NCBI GenBank assembly: GCA_947496705.1
Contig: CANMDW010000002.1
Location: 744,001 to 808,000, forward strand
DNA: 64,000 bases
Direction: 5' to 3'
Source of the DNA: an uncultured Aquimarina sp.
GTDB lineage: Bacteria; Bacteroidota; Bacteroidia; Flavobacteriales; Flavobacteriaceae
Made by a program: the position numbers and the translations under genes. The notes below the pieces were generated by a model, which did no database searches, had not been told where the DNA came from, and saw only the letters and a program-made list of their open reading frames with translations. Positions 1 through 8,836 of the stretch are shown here, in pieces. The first letter of the stretch is position 1. Each line of letters begins with the position of its first letter.

Positions 1-71
1 CAAAACGTTTTAAGGAATTCTATGGGGTTTCTCCTTCAGAGTATGTTAAAAAGCATAGTAATGATGCTTAA
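1..71 (+). CDS. C-terminal end of an AraC-family regulator (partial)
   Basis: Reading from base 3, the last 22 codons give a peptide containing KRFKEFYGVSPSEYVKK and then a TAA stop at 69-71. This is the typical end of the second helix-turn-helix of AraC/XylS regulators (F..GVSPS.Y...). Only the tail is in the window, so its ligand, partners and targets cannot be inferred. The family call rests on this short motif. Confidence 0.7.
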   Translation, partial: KRFKEFYGVSPSEYVKKHSNDA

Positions 72-648
72 AACAGCAAAAGTCTTTATTGTTTTTGAGA
101 GGTGTTTTTTGATAACATGGTTCTGTCCTTTCACTTTTTTTACTTTATTTTGGCATCAATTCTTTCTCACCTTTTAAGACCAAAAAACATACTTATTTCG
201 TGTAAATTTTTCATTTAATATATACCATATAACCATATCATTATTAAGGTTTTACAGTAGTATTGAAAGTTATTTTTTAAGGAAATTTTATGATAAAAAA
301 TGGCACGGATTTTGATTAAAATATAATAAATTTGCATTTAAAATAAGTTTAACAAAATAATGAATCATGTTCAAACCAAATGTATATGTACGGATGAGTA
401 GCCTTAAAGGCAGATTGGCGGTGGATCGATCATTGATTGAACTTTTTCGAGAAACTGTCTGTTGCCTTTTATGGAGTACTTATCTGTATCATGGAAGCAT
501 AAAACAGATTACAAATCGGATAAGAAAAAGTTTGACAATTATGGAAACGCCAGTTGACATCGTATTTACGTTGGTTTGCTTTATCACGTCTCGCTCAGGA
601 CGTAAAACAAGAGTAATTAAGGTAAGCCAACTAAGTATGTATTAAAAC
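72..648. other. AT-rich gap with one doubtful ORF
   Basis: This stretch lies between the AraC end and the TIR gene. A plus-strand reading frame of 92 codons exists at 367-645, but the protein it would make has no recognisable motif, is Arg/Cys rich in a way unlike neighbouring proteins, and runs up against the 3' end of the convergent TIR gene. It may be decayed sequence. I see no RNA gene or clear terminator. Confidence 0.4.
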
Positions 649-1389
649 TTACAAATTCAAAGTATACTTGTTTATAAATTCATAGCCATCGGCAGTTAAT
701 TTATAATAGTTTACCTGTTCTACCTTAGTTTTATCCAGAAACTTCAACGTTTCCAATTCGTGAATCACACGCACAACTTCTTTTCTCTTTTCGAGTTTTG
801 ATAATTTGTATATTTCCTTAATGGATAAACCTTCAACAGCATTATTCATAAAAAAAATATTCATAATGATCACGCGCATAAAAGATATTTTTAACTCCTC
901 CACCGTAATGAGTCGAGGAGGTATGTGCGATATAGTACTTTCTGATGATAACACACGCTTTATTTCTTTGGTAACTTTAACAAAAAGCGCATCTCTTTGT
1001 CCGTCATCCATAACAATTAAGGGTTCTGAAGGAGGGTTTACTGTCTGAAATTTTGAAATCGCATCAATATCAGAAAACATACAATGACTTATAATGATCG
1101 GAAATATATGCGCTCCTTCCTCCTTTGCAGCAAATAGCAAAGCAGGTAATTCTTCATTATTAATAAATTCTGAAGCAATAAAATTGGCACTTACCATTAG
1201 GATAGCAATCTTTGTGGTATCTATAGCATTTTTTATTTCTGAACGCCAATCTGCACCCACCTCTATTTTTGAATCTTCCCAAATGGTGAATTTATATTCA
1301 CGCTCTAAATAATTGAGGTGAGTCCTTAAATCATCCAACCATTTTGCGTCTTTCTTGCTATAACTTATAAAAACACCTTGCCTTTTCAT
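649..1389 (-). CDS. TIR-domain protein with C-terminal winged-helix-like region
   Basis: The 246-aa protein opens with a TIR domain (about residues 4-150): GVFISYSKKD at the start (box 1-like), an IWED stretch, and NNEELPALL where bacterial TIR domains carry the catalytic Glu (E79 or E80 here). Such domains either cleave NAD+ or act as adaptors, often in anti-phage systems. Residues about 160-246 contain a segment beginning LSIKEIYKLSKLEKR and ending in YYKLTADGYEFI, which reads like a winged helix. There is no signal peptide, so it should be cytosolic. It is divergent from a SLATT-like membrane protein with a 188-bp intergenic region. A defence role is inference; the TIR fold call is firm. 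Confidence 0.85.
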   Translation of the reverse strand: MKRQGVFISYSKKDAKWLDDLRTHLNYLEREYKFTIWEDSKIEVGADWRSEIKNAIDTTKIAILMVSANFIASEFINNEELPALLFAAKEEGAHIFPIIISHCMFSDIDAISKFQTVNPPSEPLIVMDDGQRDALFVKVTKEIKRVLSSESTISHIPPRLITVEELKISFMRVIIMNIFFMNNAVEGLSIKEIYKLSKLEKRKEVVRVIHELETLKFLDKTKVEQVNYYKLTADGYEFINKYTLNL

Positions 1390-1577
1390 AAAGAATTTTT
1401 ATCGTTGAAATGTATATTACCAGAAACCATATATTTTCTCATATTTTATAAACAAACAAAAAAATAAGTGTAAATACATACACTTCAAAATAAAGTATTG
1501 GGAATTTGCACTATGACAATTAAGAATATTAAATTTAACTAGAATTTCTTTAATAAGAAAATGAAAAAACAAAAGGA

Positions 1578-2003
1578 ATGAAAGAAGAGCAATATTTAAA
1601 CGAAAGACTTGAGAATCAGTTAAAATGGTATAGTAATAAAAGTGCTAATAATAAAATGTTGCATTTATGGACGCAGGCTTTGGTTATTATTTTCTCTGCA
1701 CTTATCCCTTTTTTAGCCGGGTTTATGGAAACTGGCCCGGTATATCTTAATTACATCATTGGTGTTTTGGGAATGCTCGTTGCTATTTTAGCGGGTGTTT
1801 CTGCTATGATGAAGTTTCAGGAAAAATGGGTAAAATACCGTACCGCTTCAGAAACACTAAAACACGAAAAATTTATGTATATCACTCGTACTGGCCATTA
1901 TAAAGGCAAGGGTGAGCATTTCAATATATTGGTTACCAGAGTTGAAAACTTAATCAGTAAAGAAAACTCTTTATGGAGTGAATATATGAGTGAAGAAGGT
2001 TAA
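1578..2003 (+). CDS. Two-TM SLATT/DUF4231-like membrane protein
   Basis: The 141-aa protein has an N-terminal amphipathic region (QLKWYSNKSANNK), then two hydrophobic helices at about residues 33-55 and 60-82, then a basic cytosolic tail with EKWVKYRTASETLKHEK. This order matches the SLATT/DUF4231 superfamily, proposed as pore-forming effectors next to nucleotide-sensing or TIR-type sensors. It lies divergently beside the TIR gene, so the two may share a promoter region and form a sensor-effector pair. No other cofactor gene (SMODS, SLOG) is visible nearby. The function is inferred from family and context. Confidence 0.72.
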   Translation: MKEEQYLNERLENQLKWYSNKSANNKMLHLWTQALVIIFSALIPFLAGFMETGPVYLNYIIGVLGMLVAILAGVSAMMKFQEKWVKYRTASETLKHEKFMYITRTGHYKGKGEHFNILVTRVENLISKENSLWSEYMSEEG

Positions 2004-2264
2004 AATTAAATTTTAAAGTGATCAAATAATGTGCTTTCAGAAGCAATAATAAATACACTAGTTAATGAACTACCTCGACAGAGACGACAGGGGGTATCGA
2101 GAAACAAGACCGTCTCGATAGTTATCGGGACTACAGGAACCAGGAATTAATACATATAATTGTCTTGGCTCTCTTGTGATTTTTATGCCTTTTTATCTTA
2201 TAATATTCATAATCAGTATCTCAATATCGCTCATAAATTACTATTTTTAAGCGTTGAAAGATAA
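2004..2264. other. Intergenic region with imperfect inverted repeats
   Basis: This 261-bp gap contains repeats around 2090-2140 built from GTCTCGATAGTTATCGGGAC-like words, similar to the core palindrome of the element at 37.2 kb. No gene was found in it. Confidence 0.35.
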
Positions 2265-2552
2265 ATGTATCAATTCATGAAAAACCCGACCAAATCGGAA
2301 GTATTTGAAGATGTAAAGGACTTTATTTCTAAGTTTGCCAGATTCCCGGTTGATAAACTAAAGGATGATTTCGTGTTACAAGAAAATCCATTAAAAATGG
2401 ATAATCCCCAGCTTATCACAATGACATTGGCGGTAAGGGGTTATGTAAAAAACTTTAGTCCGGCCAGAACGGTACTGGCAACCGAAGTTAAAAAGAGTAA
2501 CTTAACCGTTGCCGGCCTTTGCAATTTGATCTATAATAAGATAAACAGTTAA
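2265..2552 (+). CDS. Small protein with ACP-like helix pattern
   Basis: The product is 95 aa, or 91 aa from the second ATG at 2277. I cannot assign it firmly. The spacing of hydrophobic positions resembles a carrier-protein fold: helix VFEDVKDFISKFARF, a long loop, a helix after NPQLITMTL, and a final SNLTVAGLCNLIYNKI like the usual T-V-x-x-L-x-x-x-I ending of ACPs. The Asp-Ser-Leu phosphopantetheine site is absent (MDNPQLI sits there), so it could not carry a prosthetic group. Its stop overlaps the start of the next gene by one base, indicating co-translation with the outer-membrane protein. Confidence 0.6.
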   Translation: MYQFMKNPTKSEVFEDVKDFISKFARFPVDKLKDDFVLQENPLKMDNPQLITMTLAVRGYVKNFSPARTVLATEVKKSNLTVAGLCNLIYNKINS

Positions 2553-3433
2553 TGATGAAGAAACAGGGTTTGGTGATAATAATTACAATGCTTGTATTCT
2601 TTTGTACAATCGACGTATGCTCACAAGGTAACAGCGAAAACTGGTTTGAAAAAACTGGCATTAGCATCAGGAAAACCTTTGACGGTTCTGTGAATGAATA
2701 CAAACCCGCAGCCTTTAGTCTATATGAAAATCATAAATCCAGTATTAACGATTTTATAAATGCGGATCTGGCTGTTAAAATAAAAGAATTAGAACTTCTG
2801 CCAAACACTAGTACCATCCTATTATTGTATCCGGTTGCCGAATGGCATAAATCGTCTAATGAAAATGATAAAAAAGACAAGCTAAGTGCCGGAGTGAATG
2901 GTGAATTCTACTTTGGTCAAAATCGAACGCTTACCCCCTATTTGTTATCCAATTTTGCTTTCAAGAAAAATTTATTAACCGATAGTAATGAATTAAAATA
3001 TGTAGGGCAATTCTCATTTATCGGAAATTCAAGTTATCCATATCTGCCAGGAGTAACATGGCGCTTTAATAATGAATCCAGTGATTATAAAGGTTTATAC
3101 TATCCCTATTTTGGTTATGAGTATAATGAAATACCAGACTTGTTCGCAGATGGAGTGACTGAATCATTCTCTATGCTGTTTGCCAGGCTATTTCTAGAAT
3201 ACTGGGTTGCACCAAGGAGTATTCAACTTATTTTTGATGGGACCTATAGAAATGTTTTGGGTGACAGTTCTGTTTTAAAGAAGGACCTGCCAATACTCAA
3301 TCTTTCTTTCAATTATTACCCTGGAAAACAAGAACATGTGAGTATTGGGGTGAATTATAAGAATGGATATGATCCCGATGCGGGATACGCAGAAGTTGAG
3401 ATCACCTCTCTTAATCTTAATGTAAAGTTTTGA
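2552..3433 (+). CDS. Outer-membrane beta-barrel-like protein
   Basis: The 293-aa protein has a signal peptide (hydrophobic core about residues 7-20, ending near CSQG) and then alternating aromatic and polar strands (for example TPYLLSNFAF, LYYPYFGYEYNE, LNLSFNYYPG) and a terminal strand ending in F. This is the pattern of a small outer-membrane barrel. It shares a TAATG stop/start overlap with the ACP-like gene upstream. A bidirectional terminator follows. The substrate and role are unknown. Confidence 0.65.
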   Translation: MMKKQGLVIIITMLVFFCTIDVCSQGNSENWFEKTGISIRKTFDGSVNEYKPAAFSLYENHKSSINDFINADLAVKIKELELLPNTSTILLLYPVAEWHKSSNENDKKDKLSAGVNGEFYFGQNRTLTPYLLSNFAFKKNLLTDSNELKYVGQFSFIGNSSYPYLPGVTWRFNNESSDYKGLYYPYFGYEYNEIPDLFADGVTESFSMLFARLFLEYWVAPRSIQLIFDGTYRNVLGDSSVLKKDLPILNLSFNYYPGKQEHVSIGVNYKNGYDPDAGYAEVEITSLNLNVKF

Positions 3434-3533
3434 CACACCTGGCTTAAGCCCGGATTATGCATTAGTTATATCTATAAAAGTTGAAACTTATTTACATTAT
3501 TTCTACTATGACTTTATTATATAAATGTAAAAC

Positions 3534-3563
3534 AAAAAAGACAACCAAACGGTTGTCTTTTTT
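3534..3563. terminator. Bidirectional rho-independent terminator
   Basis: Perfect 13-bp arms (AAAAAAGACAACC and its complement) around a 4-base loop, with A and T runs on either side. It sits between the convergent barrel gene and the small secreted-protein gene and can serve both. Confidence 0.85.
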
Positions 3564-3599
3564 CATAAGTAAAGATTAGTTCAAGGGGTTGATTAAATC

Positions 3600-3956
3600 T
3601 TAATCCCCAGCCAGTAGCACATAAGAATTGCCAGCGACCGGGGTGATGCTATAGTTTTTTACCTTTCTCAGGTTTCTAAGATGTTTTTCTGCTTCTTTAA
3701 AAGCCGTTTCCATAGCACTGAGCTCAGAATTTTTATTAACAACAATGGTTTTGGATATAATGCTCCCATTGGTGTACTCAACATGGATTTTCCATTTTTT
3801 TACCGAGTGAAAATTTTTGTTTCTTGAAGTCTTGTCTTTTGCTTCTTTTTTACGCTCCTTTTTATCTTTTCTATCTGAATTAGTAGGTTCTGTTACAGAT
3901 GATGTTGCGTTTCCTAAAAACATCGAAAGCATTGCTGTTGCTAGTATAAGTTTCAT
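3600..3956 (-). CDS. Small secreted basic protein, unknown
   Basis: This 118-aa protein starts with a short signal peptide (LILATAMLSMFLG). It continues with a highly charged Lys/Arg/Asp/Glu linker (about residues 28-48) and a C-terminal region with a beta-alpha-beta look: IHVEYTNGSIISKTIVVN, then an AMETAFKEAEKHL helix and YSITPV. I do not recognise the family. It is transcribed toward the shared terminator and is probably monocistronic. Confidence 0.6.
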   Translation of the reverse strand: MKLILATAMLSMFLGNATSSVTEPTNSDRKDKKERKKEAKDKTSRNKNFHSVKKWKIHVEYTNGSIISKTIVVNKNSELSAMETAFKEAEKHLRNLRKVKNYSITPVAGNSYVLLAGD

Positions 3957-4068
3957 AGTTTGTGATTTTTAATTGTTGTGCCGAATATACAAATATATTT
4001 TGATTATACAAATATTTTTTTAATAAAAATTTATTTGAATATTAAAAAATTACATGTATGTTTGTTCT

Positions 4069-4278
4069 ATGGCGAATAAGAAATTAAAAAAGCTCCTTAA
4101 GCGAAGCAAAGGAGCTAAAACTGTCTACGGTATTTCCAAAGTACTTGGAGTGAGTCCCCAAGCGGGGGATTATGTAGTAAAGCGAAAGGATCTGGCAAAG
4201 GATTTTGAGCGCTTAAAGAAAATCGCCGATTATATGGGAGTGAGTATAGAAGATATTATTGATTATAAAGAGAAATAA
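4069..4278 (+). CDS. Small XRE-like helix-turn-helix protein
   Basis: The chosen ATG at 4069 gives a 69-aa protein beginning MANKKLKKLLKRSKG; an upstream ATG at 4054 would add five residues of poor character. The core (VYGISKVLGVSPQAGDYVVKR, then LKKIADYMGVSIEDII) has the Cro/C1-type pattern, in which the last helix contains the frequent ADYMGVSxEDII signature. It is probably a small DNA-binding regulator. No target is evident and it stands alone. Confidence 0.68.
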   Translation: MANKKLKKLLKRSKGAKTVYGISKVLGVSPQAGDYVVKRKDLAKDFERLKKIADYMGVSIEDIIDYKEK

Positions 4279-4739
4279 CGTTACTTTCTCATTACCAGAC
4301 ATTAAAATTAATCTTAAATTAGTGCTACCGGTCACTTTGGTGTGAAGACACTGAGAATACCAGATCATTTCTACAGCATTATTTTTTATAACTATAGTTA
4401 CAGGTACTACAATCGTAGCATTGATCCAGTACCTTCCAGAAAGGTATTATTGTGAAATTTGGTTACTTTATGGTTCTAGAAGAAGGATATGTTTCCGGAA
4501 GCATTAAAAATCAGCTATTTCCTGCCCGCCCAGCGGGTTTGCTTCAATTCTACCCTGTCTGACTGCCAGGCTGGCTGGTCAGTAGACAGGCAAAAAAGTT
4601 TAAATCACTTCTTGATTACATTGCTAATTATCAAACTGTTATTGAGTTTAAATTATTTTAAAGACGATTATCCAGAACCATAGTTGCGACGTATACACCT
4701 AAAACTGTACCCCTATAGACTTAAAAGCCCATAGGAGTT
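4279..4739. other. Gene-free gap with GC-rich palindromic words
   Basis: This 460-bp region between the HTH gene and the S41 peptidase has GC-rich inverted words around 4520-4595 (CCTGCCCGCCCAGCGGG, and a GTCTGACTGCCAGGC/GGTCAGTAGACAGGC pair). Similar short words recur near 12.76, 29.80 and 37.40 kb. A 64-codon reading frame at 4489-4683 spans this repeat and is not convincing. Confidence 0.4.
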
Positions 4740-6383
4740 CTATTGTGCTTTAATCTTCTTCAACATTGCTTTTGCATTATCTCCTACACTTCCTTTGGGA
4801 TCCATCTTTAGCGCCTTTTCATAATATTCAATAGCTTTTTCCTTATTGTTCAGTTTTAAATAGCCTTCTGCCAAACTATCCCAAACATTTGCAGAGTCGG
4901 GAAATAAATTGGCTGTCATCTCAAAAACAAAAAGTGCTTCTTCTTTACGACCCGATCCCAACAAATTATAACCTGCCTTATTAAATTGACCTTCAAAATC
5001 AAAAAAGCGGTATTTTGGATCGTCGGCCATACGTTTGGCTTCTGCCTTTAATTCTTCTGGTTTGTTCTTTTCAAATAAGCCAGTAAGGTGTGCCATGGGG
5101 TCTAAAATGAATTCATCATCAGAAAAGTTTAGTGCAGCTTCCAGTACAGGGTCTCGATTGGATCGATACTCTTTAAAACTCATCTCTATGGCAATATGTG
5201 GAGCCATCCACGGTCCACCTTCCCATTGTGGTTTGTCTTGCCACCAGGCAAACGATAAATATATGGGCATTTTGCTATTCGGTAGTTCTACAAGGCGGTT
5301 ATCGCCATAAAAATTGATGTTCTCACTTGTGGGCTCTCCTACAAATATGGCATTGGTATAATTATCCAGTTCGTTCACCAGGTTTTGGCAGGCCGAGAAC
5401 GTGCGACGACCTATGATTACAAACAACTTGCCTGTTTTATTAATTTTTTCACTTTTAATAATCCCGGTAACTATAGGCTTGTTTTTATAATTATTACCAC
5501 CCCCATTAAGCCTTACATCCAGAACAAGTTTATCTACTTCATTGTTTTCAATAAAATCAAATACTTTTTTATAAAATGCAGGGATGTCTTCCTGAGGATC
5601 ATCCCGTATCTTACTGTGTCTTATATAGACTGTTTTTTCCTTCGGAAGGTATTCATAGTAATAGATTTTATCCAGATGCTTTAGATATAATGGTGTTTTA
5701 TTCTGATCTCTAACCTCCAGCCAGTTGTCACCAGGTTTTATCATACCATATTGCATCGGGGTTTCCTGACTCTTAACTGCTGCTACTTCTGTCTGAAAGG
5801 TCTTTCCATCCTTTTGAAGAGTCAGTGTGATGGTTTTTTTCAACTCTTTGGTCACCCCTTGTGCATGCAACACTTCCGGAATAACCATATACCTGCCCGC
5901 ATATGCCTTAAAGAATTGCTCGTTTTCTGCCGGAACAACAGGATATATTGCTTTTAGCACTTCAGGGGTTGACATTCCTTCAACAGCCAATAACTTGGCC
6001 CCAAGTGCCACCTTATAGTTCTTGTGAATTCCCTGAATATAGGTACCATCGGGATATTGATACAATACCAGCGGTAATTGATGGTAAGGTATTGGGCTCT
6101 TTCCAAACCCCATTCGTGTATGGCCATATTTGAATAAGGCTACAATTCTTGCAAGCCCCATCATGACCTCATGATCTTGCATTGTCGGGATCGATTTATG
6201 TAATTCTGCTACGGCTTTGTCAAATTCTTGTGCTGTGGTTTTTTTAAATAAAAACGGATATTCTGCATGAACCGTTTTTTGAAAGAATTTCAGGTCGTCC
6301 TGCCATTCCTGGGTCGAAAACTTGTTTTGTGCAGTAACCGGCATAACAAGTACAAAGATGATGAGATAAATAATTGTTTTCAT
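4740..6383 (-). CDS. S41-like (tail-specific) peptidase with C-terminal TPR
   Basis: The 547-aa protein has a signal peptide (residues 1-19, cut after TAQ), an N-terminal helical region, a degenerate PDZ-like middle (GAKLLAVEGMSTPEVLKAI) and an S41 core: LVLDVRLNGGGNN near residues 286-298, then GRRTFSACQN with the likely nucleophile Ser330. Residues about 470-547 form TPR-like repeats (VWDSLAEGYLKLNNKEKAIEY). It probably acts in the periplasm on peptides or misfolded proteins. Many Bacteroidota carry such paralogues; the substrate is unknown. It is divergent from the propeller gene at 6569. Confidence 0.8.
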   Translation of the reverse strand: MKTIIYLIIFVLVMPVTAQNKFSTQEWQDDLKFFQKTVHAEYPFLFKKTTAQEFDKAVAELHKSIPTMQDHEVMMGLARIVALFKYGHTRMGFGKSPIPYHQLPLVLYQYPDGTYIQGIHKNYKVALGAKLLAVEGMSTPEVLKAIYPVVPAENEQFFKAYAGRYMVIPEVLHAQGVTKELKKTITLTLQKDGKTFQTEVAAVKSQETPMQYGMIKPGDNWLEVRDQNKTPLYLKHLDKIYYYEYLPKEKTVYIRHSKIRDDPQEDIPAFYKKVFDFIENNEVDKLVLDVRLNGGGNNYKNKPIVTGIIKSEKINKTGKLFVIIGRRTFSACQNLVNELDNYTNAIFVGEPTSENINFYGDNRLVELPNSKMPIYLSFAWWQDKPQWEGGPWMAPHIAIEMSFKEYRSNRDPVLEAALNFSDDEFILDPMAHLTGLFEKNKPEELKAEAKRMADDPKYRFFDFEGQFNKAGYNLLGSGRKEEALFVFEMTANLFPDSANVWDSLAEGYLKLNNKEKAIEYYEKALKMDPKGSVGDNAKAMLKKIKAQ

Positions 6384-6568
6384 TGGTGGTGAGTTCTATA
6401 TATACATAAGACAAAAAAAGACAGCTGTCGTTACAGTTTTTATAAGGTAAAATTGAATTATTGATCATCCTACAGATTCCTCACTGTAGTATTGGCATTT
6501 TTTTAACTGTGAGCAGCACTCTTTTTCGCTACTTTTAAAAACATTGATCATTCTATAAATCACACATC

Positions 6569-7684
6569 ATGAAAACATTAGTCACACTCGTTTTTCTATT
6601 GATCCTATCCTTTTTTGTGAGTTCAGCCATGGCTGATTCTTCTTTAAAAGTAAATTTTACAACCGGTAATCCGGGTATTACATCCATCAATTCTATGACT
6701 TTTGGTCCAGAAGGTATTTTGTTTATTGGTGATAGCAAATCGGCCCAGATCGTGGCCATAGACCTGAGTACACATGCTAAAGTTAAAGTTAGCCGGGTAA
6801 CAATTAATAAACTTGATAAGCTTATCGCCGATATGTTGGGTACAACAACCGATCAAGTACAAATTACCGATATGGCTGTAAATCCCGAAAATAATAACAT
6901 TTATCTTTCAGTGCATCATAGCTCTGGCACTCCTGTATTACTAAAAGTAGAGAATGAGACGCTAAAGCAGGTTTCACTGGACAATATTTCGCATAGTAAA
7001 ACATCATTAATAGATCCAGTAAATAAAGGAGTTAAAGATAAATGGGACAGAGAACTTCGTAAATGGGCTGTAGCTGATATACAATATAATGCTGGAAAAG
7101 TGCTGCTCTCTGGTTTGAGCAACAAGGAGTTTGCGTCTACTTTTCGATCTGTAGATTTTCCGTTCACCAAAACACAAAATTATGGTTCTCTGGAAATCTA
7201 TCATGCTGCTCACGGCGCATATGAAACCCATGCACCTATCAAAACATTTATTGCCACCAATGTAAATGGAAGCCCACATATCGTTGCAGGATATACCTGT
7301 ACTCCACTTGTTCTTTTTTCTATGGATAAGATTAAACCCAAAGCGCATAACAAAGGGAGAACAGTAGCCGAATTAGGAAGTGGTAACAGTCCGCTTGATA
7401 TGATAGAGATGAACATCGAAGGTAAACGATTTTTAGTGATTGCAAATACCAACCGACCGTTAATGAAAATGGAATTTAATGACCTGGAAGCTTATCAGGG
7501 TGCTCTTACTACGCCGGTTACCAAAAAAGGTGCCGCTGCCGGAGTGGCATATGTGAACCTGCCTCGTGTTAATGTCCAGCAATTGGATAACTATGGAGAT
7601 AAGAATTTCTTAATGATCCAACGGGAGGCTACAGGAAATCTCGCTTTAAAAACAGGCAGTAGCTGGTGGTTTCAAGAGGAGTAA
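6569..7684 (+). CDS. Secreted beta-propeller-like protein
   Basis: The 371-aa product has a Sec signal peptide (residues 1-22, ending AMA-D). Repeated blades follow, such as SMTFGPEGILFIGDSKSAQIVAIDL, TDMAVNPENNNIYLSV and PLDMIEMNIEGKRFLVIAN, typical of NHL/WD-like propellers in which GxLFIGD words mark each blade. It has no obvious catalytic motif. It is followed after about 40 bases by an Ig-like secreted gene and the two probably share a transcript ending at the hairpin near 8.8 kb. The function is unknown; a binding or scaffold role is inferred. Confidence 0.65.
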   Translation: MKTLVTLVFLLILSFFVSSAMADSSLKVNFTTGNPGITSINSMTFGPEGILFIGDSKSAQIVAIDLSTHAKVKVSRVTINKLDKLIADMLGTTTDQVQITDMAVNPENNNIYLSVHHSSGTPVLLKVENETLKQVSLDNISHSKTSLIDPVNKGVKDKWDRELRKWAVADIQYNAGKVLLSGLSNKEFASTFRSVDFPFTKTQNYGSLEIYHAAHGAYETHAPIKTFIATNVNGSPHIVAGYTCTPLVLFSMDKIKPKAHNKGRTVAELGSGNSPLDMIEMNIEGKRFLVIANTNRPLMKMEFNDLEAYQGALTTPVTKKGAAAGVAYVNLPRVNVQQLDNYGDKNFLMIQREATGNLALKTGSSWWFQEE

Positions 7685-7725
7685 CGATTCAAATTAACGT
7701 ATCCAAAATCTATTCATTCTACAAA

Positions 7726-8784
7726 GTGAATACTTACATAGGTATCCTATTGATCGTCTTCTCCGGCGCTCAGAAGATGCGACCCCAAGCGTCTTTAGAC
7801 TTTATTGCTACCCGAGAACAGATCGTATTGCAACGAGATAAAAAGGTAGCAGACGATCTTGTTTTATATAAGGATCATATTTCAGAAGGCATGTTTTCCC
7901 AGGCAACCGCAATACTTGGAAAGACTATTATTGAAGATACAAAGATCTATTTTATACCTATGGTGTCTTTTGGGAGGGGGCAGCAATATACTTTGGCATA
8001 TGGTGGACAGATCGAATATTTTACTATTAATATCCCAGAGGCTTATCAGTACCTTACAGTACAAGCAGTGTATCCATCAATAAAACTTTTACCAGCAAAT
8101 CTGTTAAAATGGTATATTCAATTCTCTAGCCCGATAAACGTAACTTCTATTTACAATCATATACAAGTTACAGATGCTACGGGAAACATAATAAACAGAG
8201 TTATTCTACCTCTAGAGAATGCTCTTATCTCTAATGACGGTTGCTTATTAACTGTTTGGATAGAACCCGGAAGGCAGAAACGTGGCCTTGGGCCCAATAA
8301 ACAGCTAGGCCCTGTTTTTGAAAAAGGGAAAAAGTATGCTTTAGTGATCAAAAAACAACTAAAAGACGCTGAAGGTGTCACCATGCAAGAGGATTTTACA
8401 TACGATTTTGAAATCACAGAAGCAGACAGAACACAGCCGGATGTAAACTTATGGAAGGTGGTACCTCCTGAAGCAAATACCACCTCAAACCTGAACATTG
8501 AATGCCTAGAATCGCTGGATTATGGTAGTGCGTTGCATAGCATAACAGTTATCAACATGGCAAAAAAAAATATTGAAGGCAGCTGGCGACTTGCCGACCA
8601 TGAAACCCGTTTGGTATTTACACCGCTACAACCCTGGCAGCGTGGAGACTACCAAATCATAGTTCATTCCCGTTTGGAAGACCTGGCAGGAAACAACCTG
8701 AACCGATTATTTGATCGTGAAATTGTTGATACTACTATAGATCATCCATCAAAGAAGCATACCTTAGAATTTAGTATTCAATAA
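7726..8784 (+). CDS. Secreted protein with SbsA/Big_5 Ig-like domain
   Basis: The start is uncertain. The frame is open from a GTG at 7666, which would overlap the previous gene, but the GTG at 7726 places a signal-like segment (TYIGILLIVFSGAQ) at the N-terminus and gives 352 aa. The C-terminal part has SbsA-type Ig-like features (KVVPPEANTTSNLNIECLESL, then GDYQIIVHSRLEDLAGNNLNRLFD), a fold found in surface proteins. It is the second gene of a pair with the propeller gene. No enzyme motif is seen. Confidence 0.62.
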   Translation: MNTYIGILLIVFSGAQKMRPQASLDFIATREQIVLQRDKKVADDLVLYKDHISEGMFSQATAILGKTIIEDTKIYFIPMVSFGRGQQYTLAYGGQIEYFTINIPEAYQYLTVQAVYPSIKLLPANLLKWYIQFSSPINVTSIYNHIQVTDATGNIINRVILPLENALISNDGCLLTVWIEPGRQKRGLGPNKQLGPVFEKGKKYALVIKKQLKDAEGVTMQEDFTYDFEITEADRTQPDVNLWKVVPPEANTTSNLNIECLESLDYGSALHSITVINMAKKNIEGSWRLADHETRLVFTPLQPWQRGDYQIIVHSRLEDLAGNNLNRLFDREIVDTTIDHPSKKHTLEFSIQ

Positions 8785-8819
8785 AAACAAAGCCTGAATA
8801 ACTCCGACTTTGTTTTTAT
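8781..8819. terminator. Rho-independent terminator between convergent genes
   Basis: Twelve-bp arms (ATAAAAACAAAG and its complement) separated by 15 bases, with a T-rich 3' arm. It overlaps the stop of the Ig-like gene and lies just beyond the 3' end of the carboxypeptidase gene. Confidence 0.75.
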
Positions 8820-8836
8820 TGTGTAGTCCATACTCT

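Noticed and set aside
367..645. 92-codon plus-strand ORF after the AraC end
   Set aside because: No motif, odd composition and no clear promoter; it may be decayed DNA.
4489..4683. 64-codon ORF in the gap before the S41 gene
   Set aside because: It spans GC-rich inverted words and encodes no recognisable protein.
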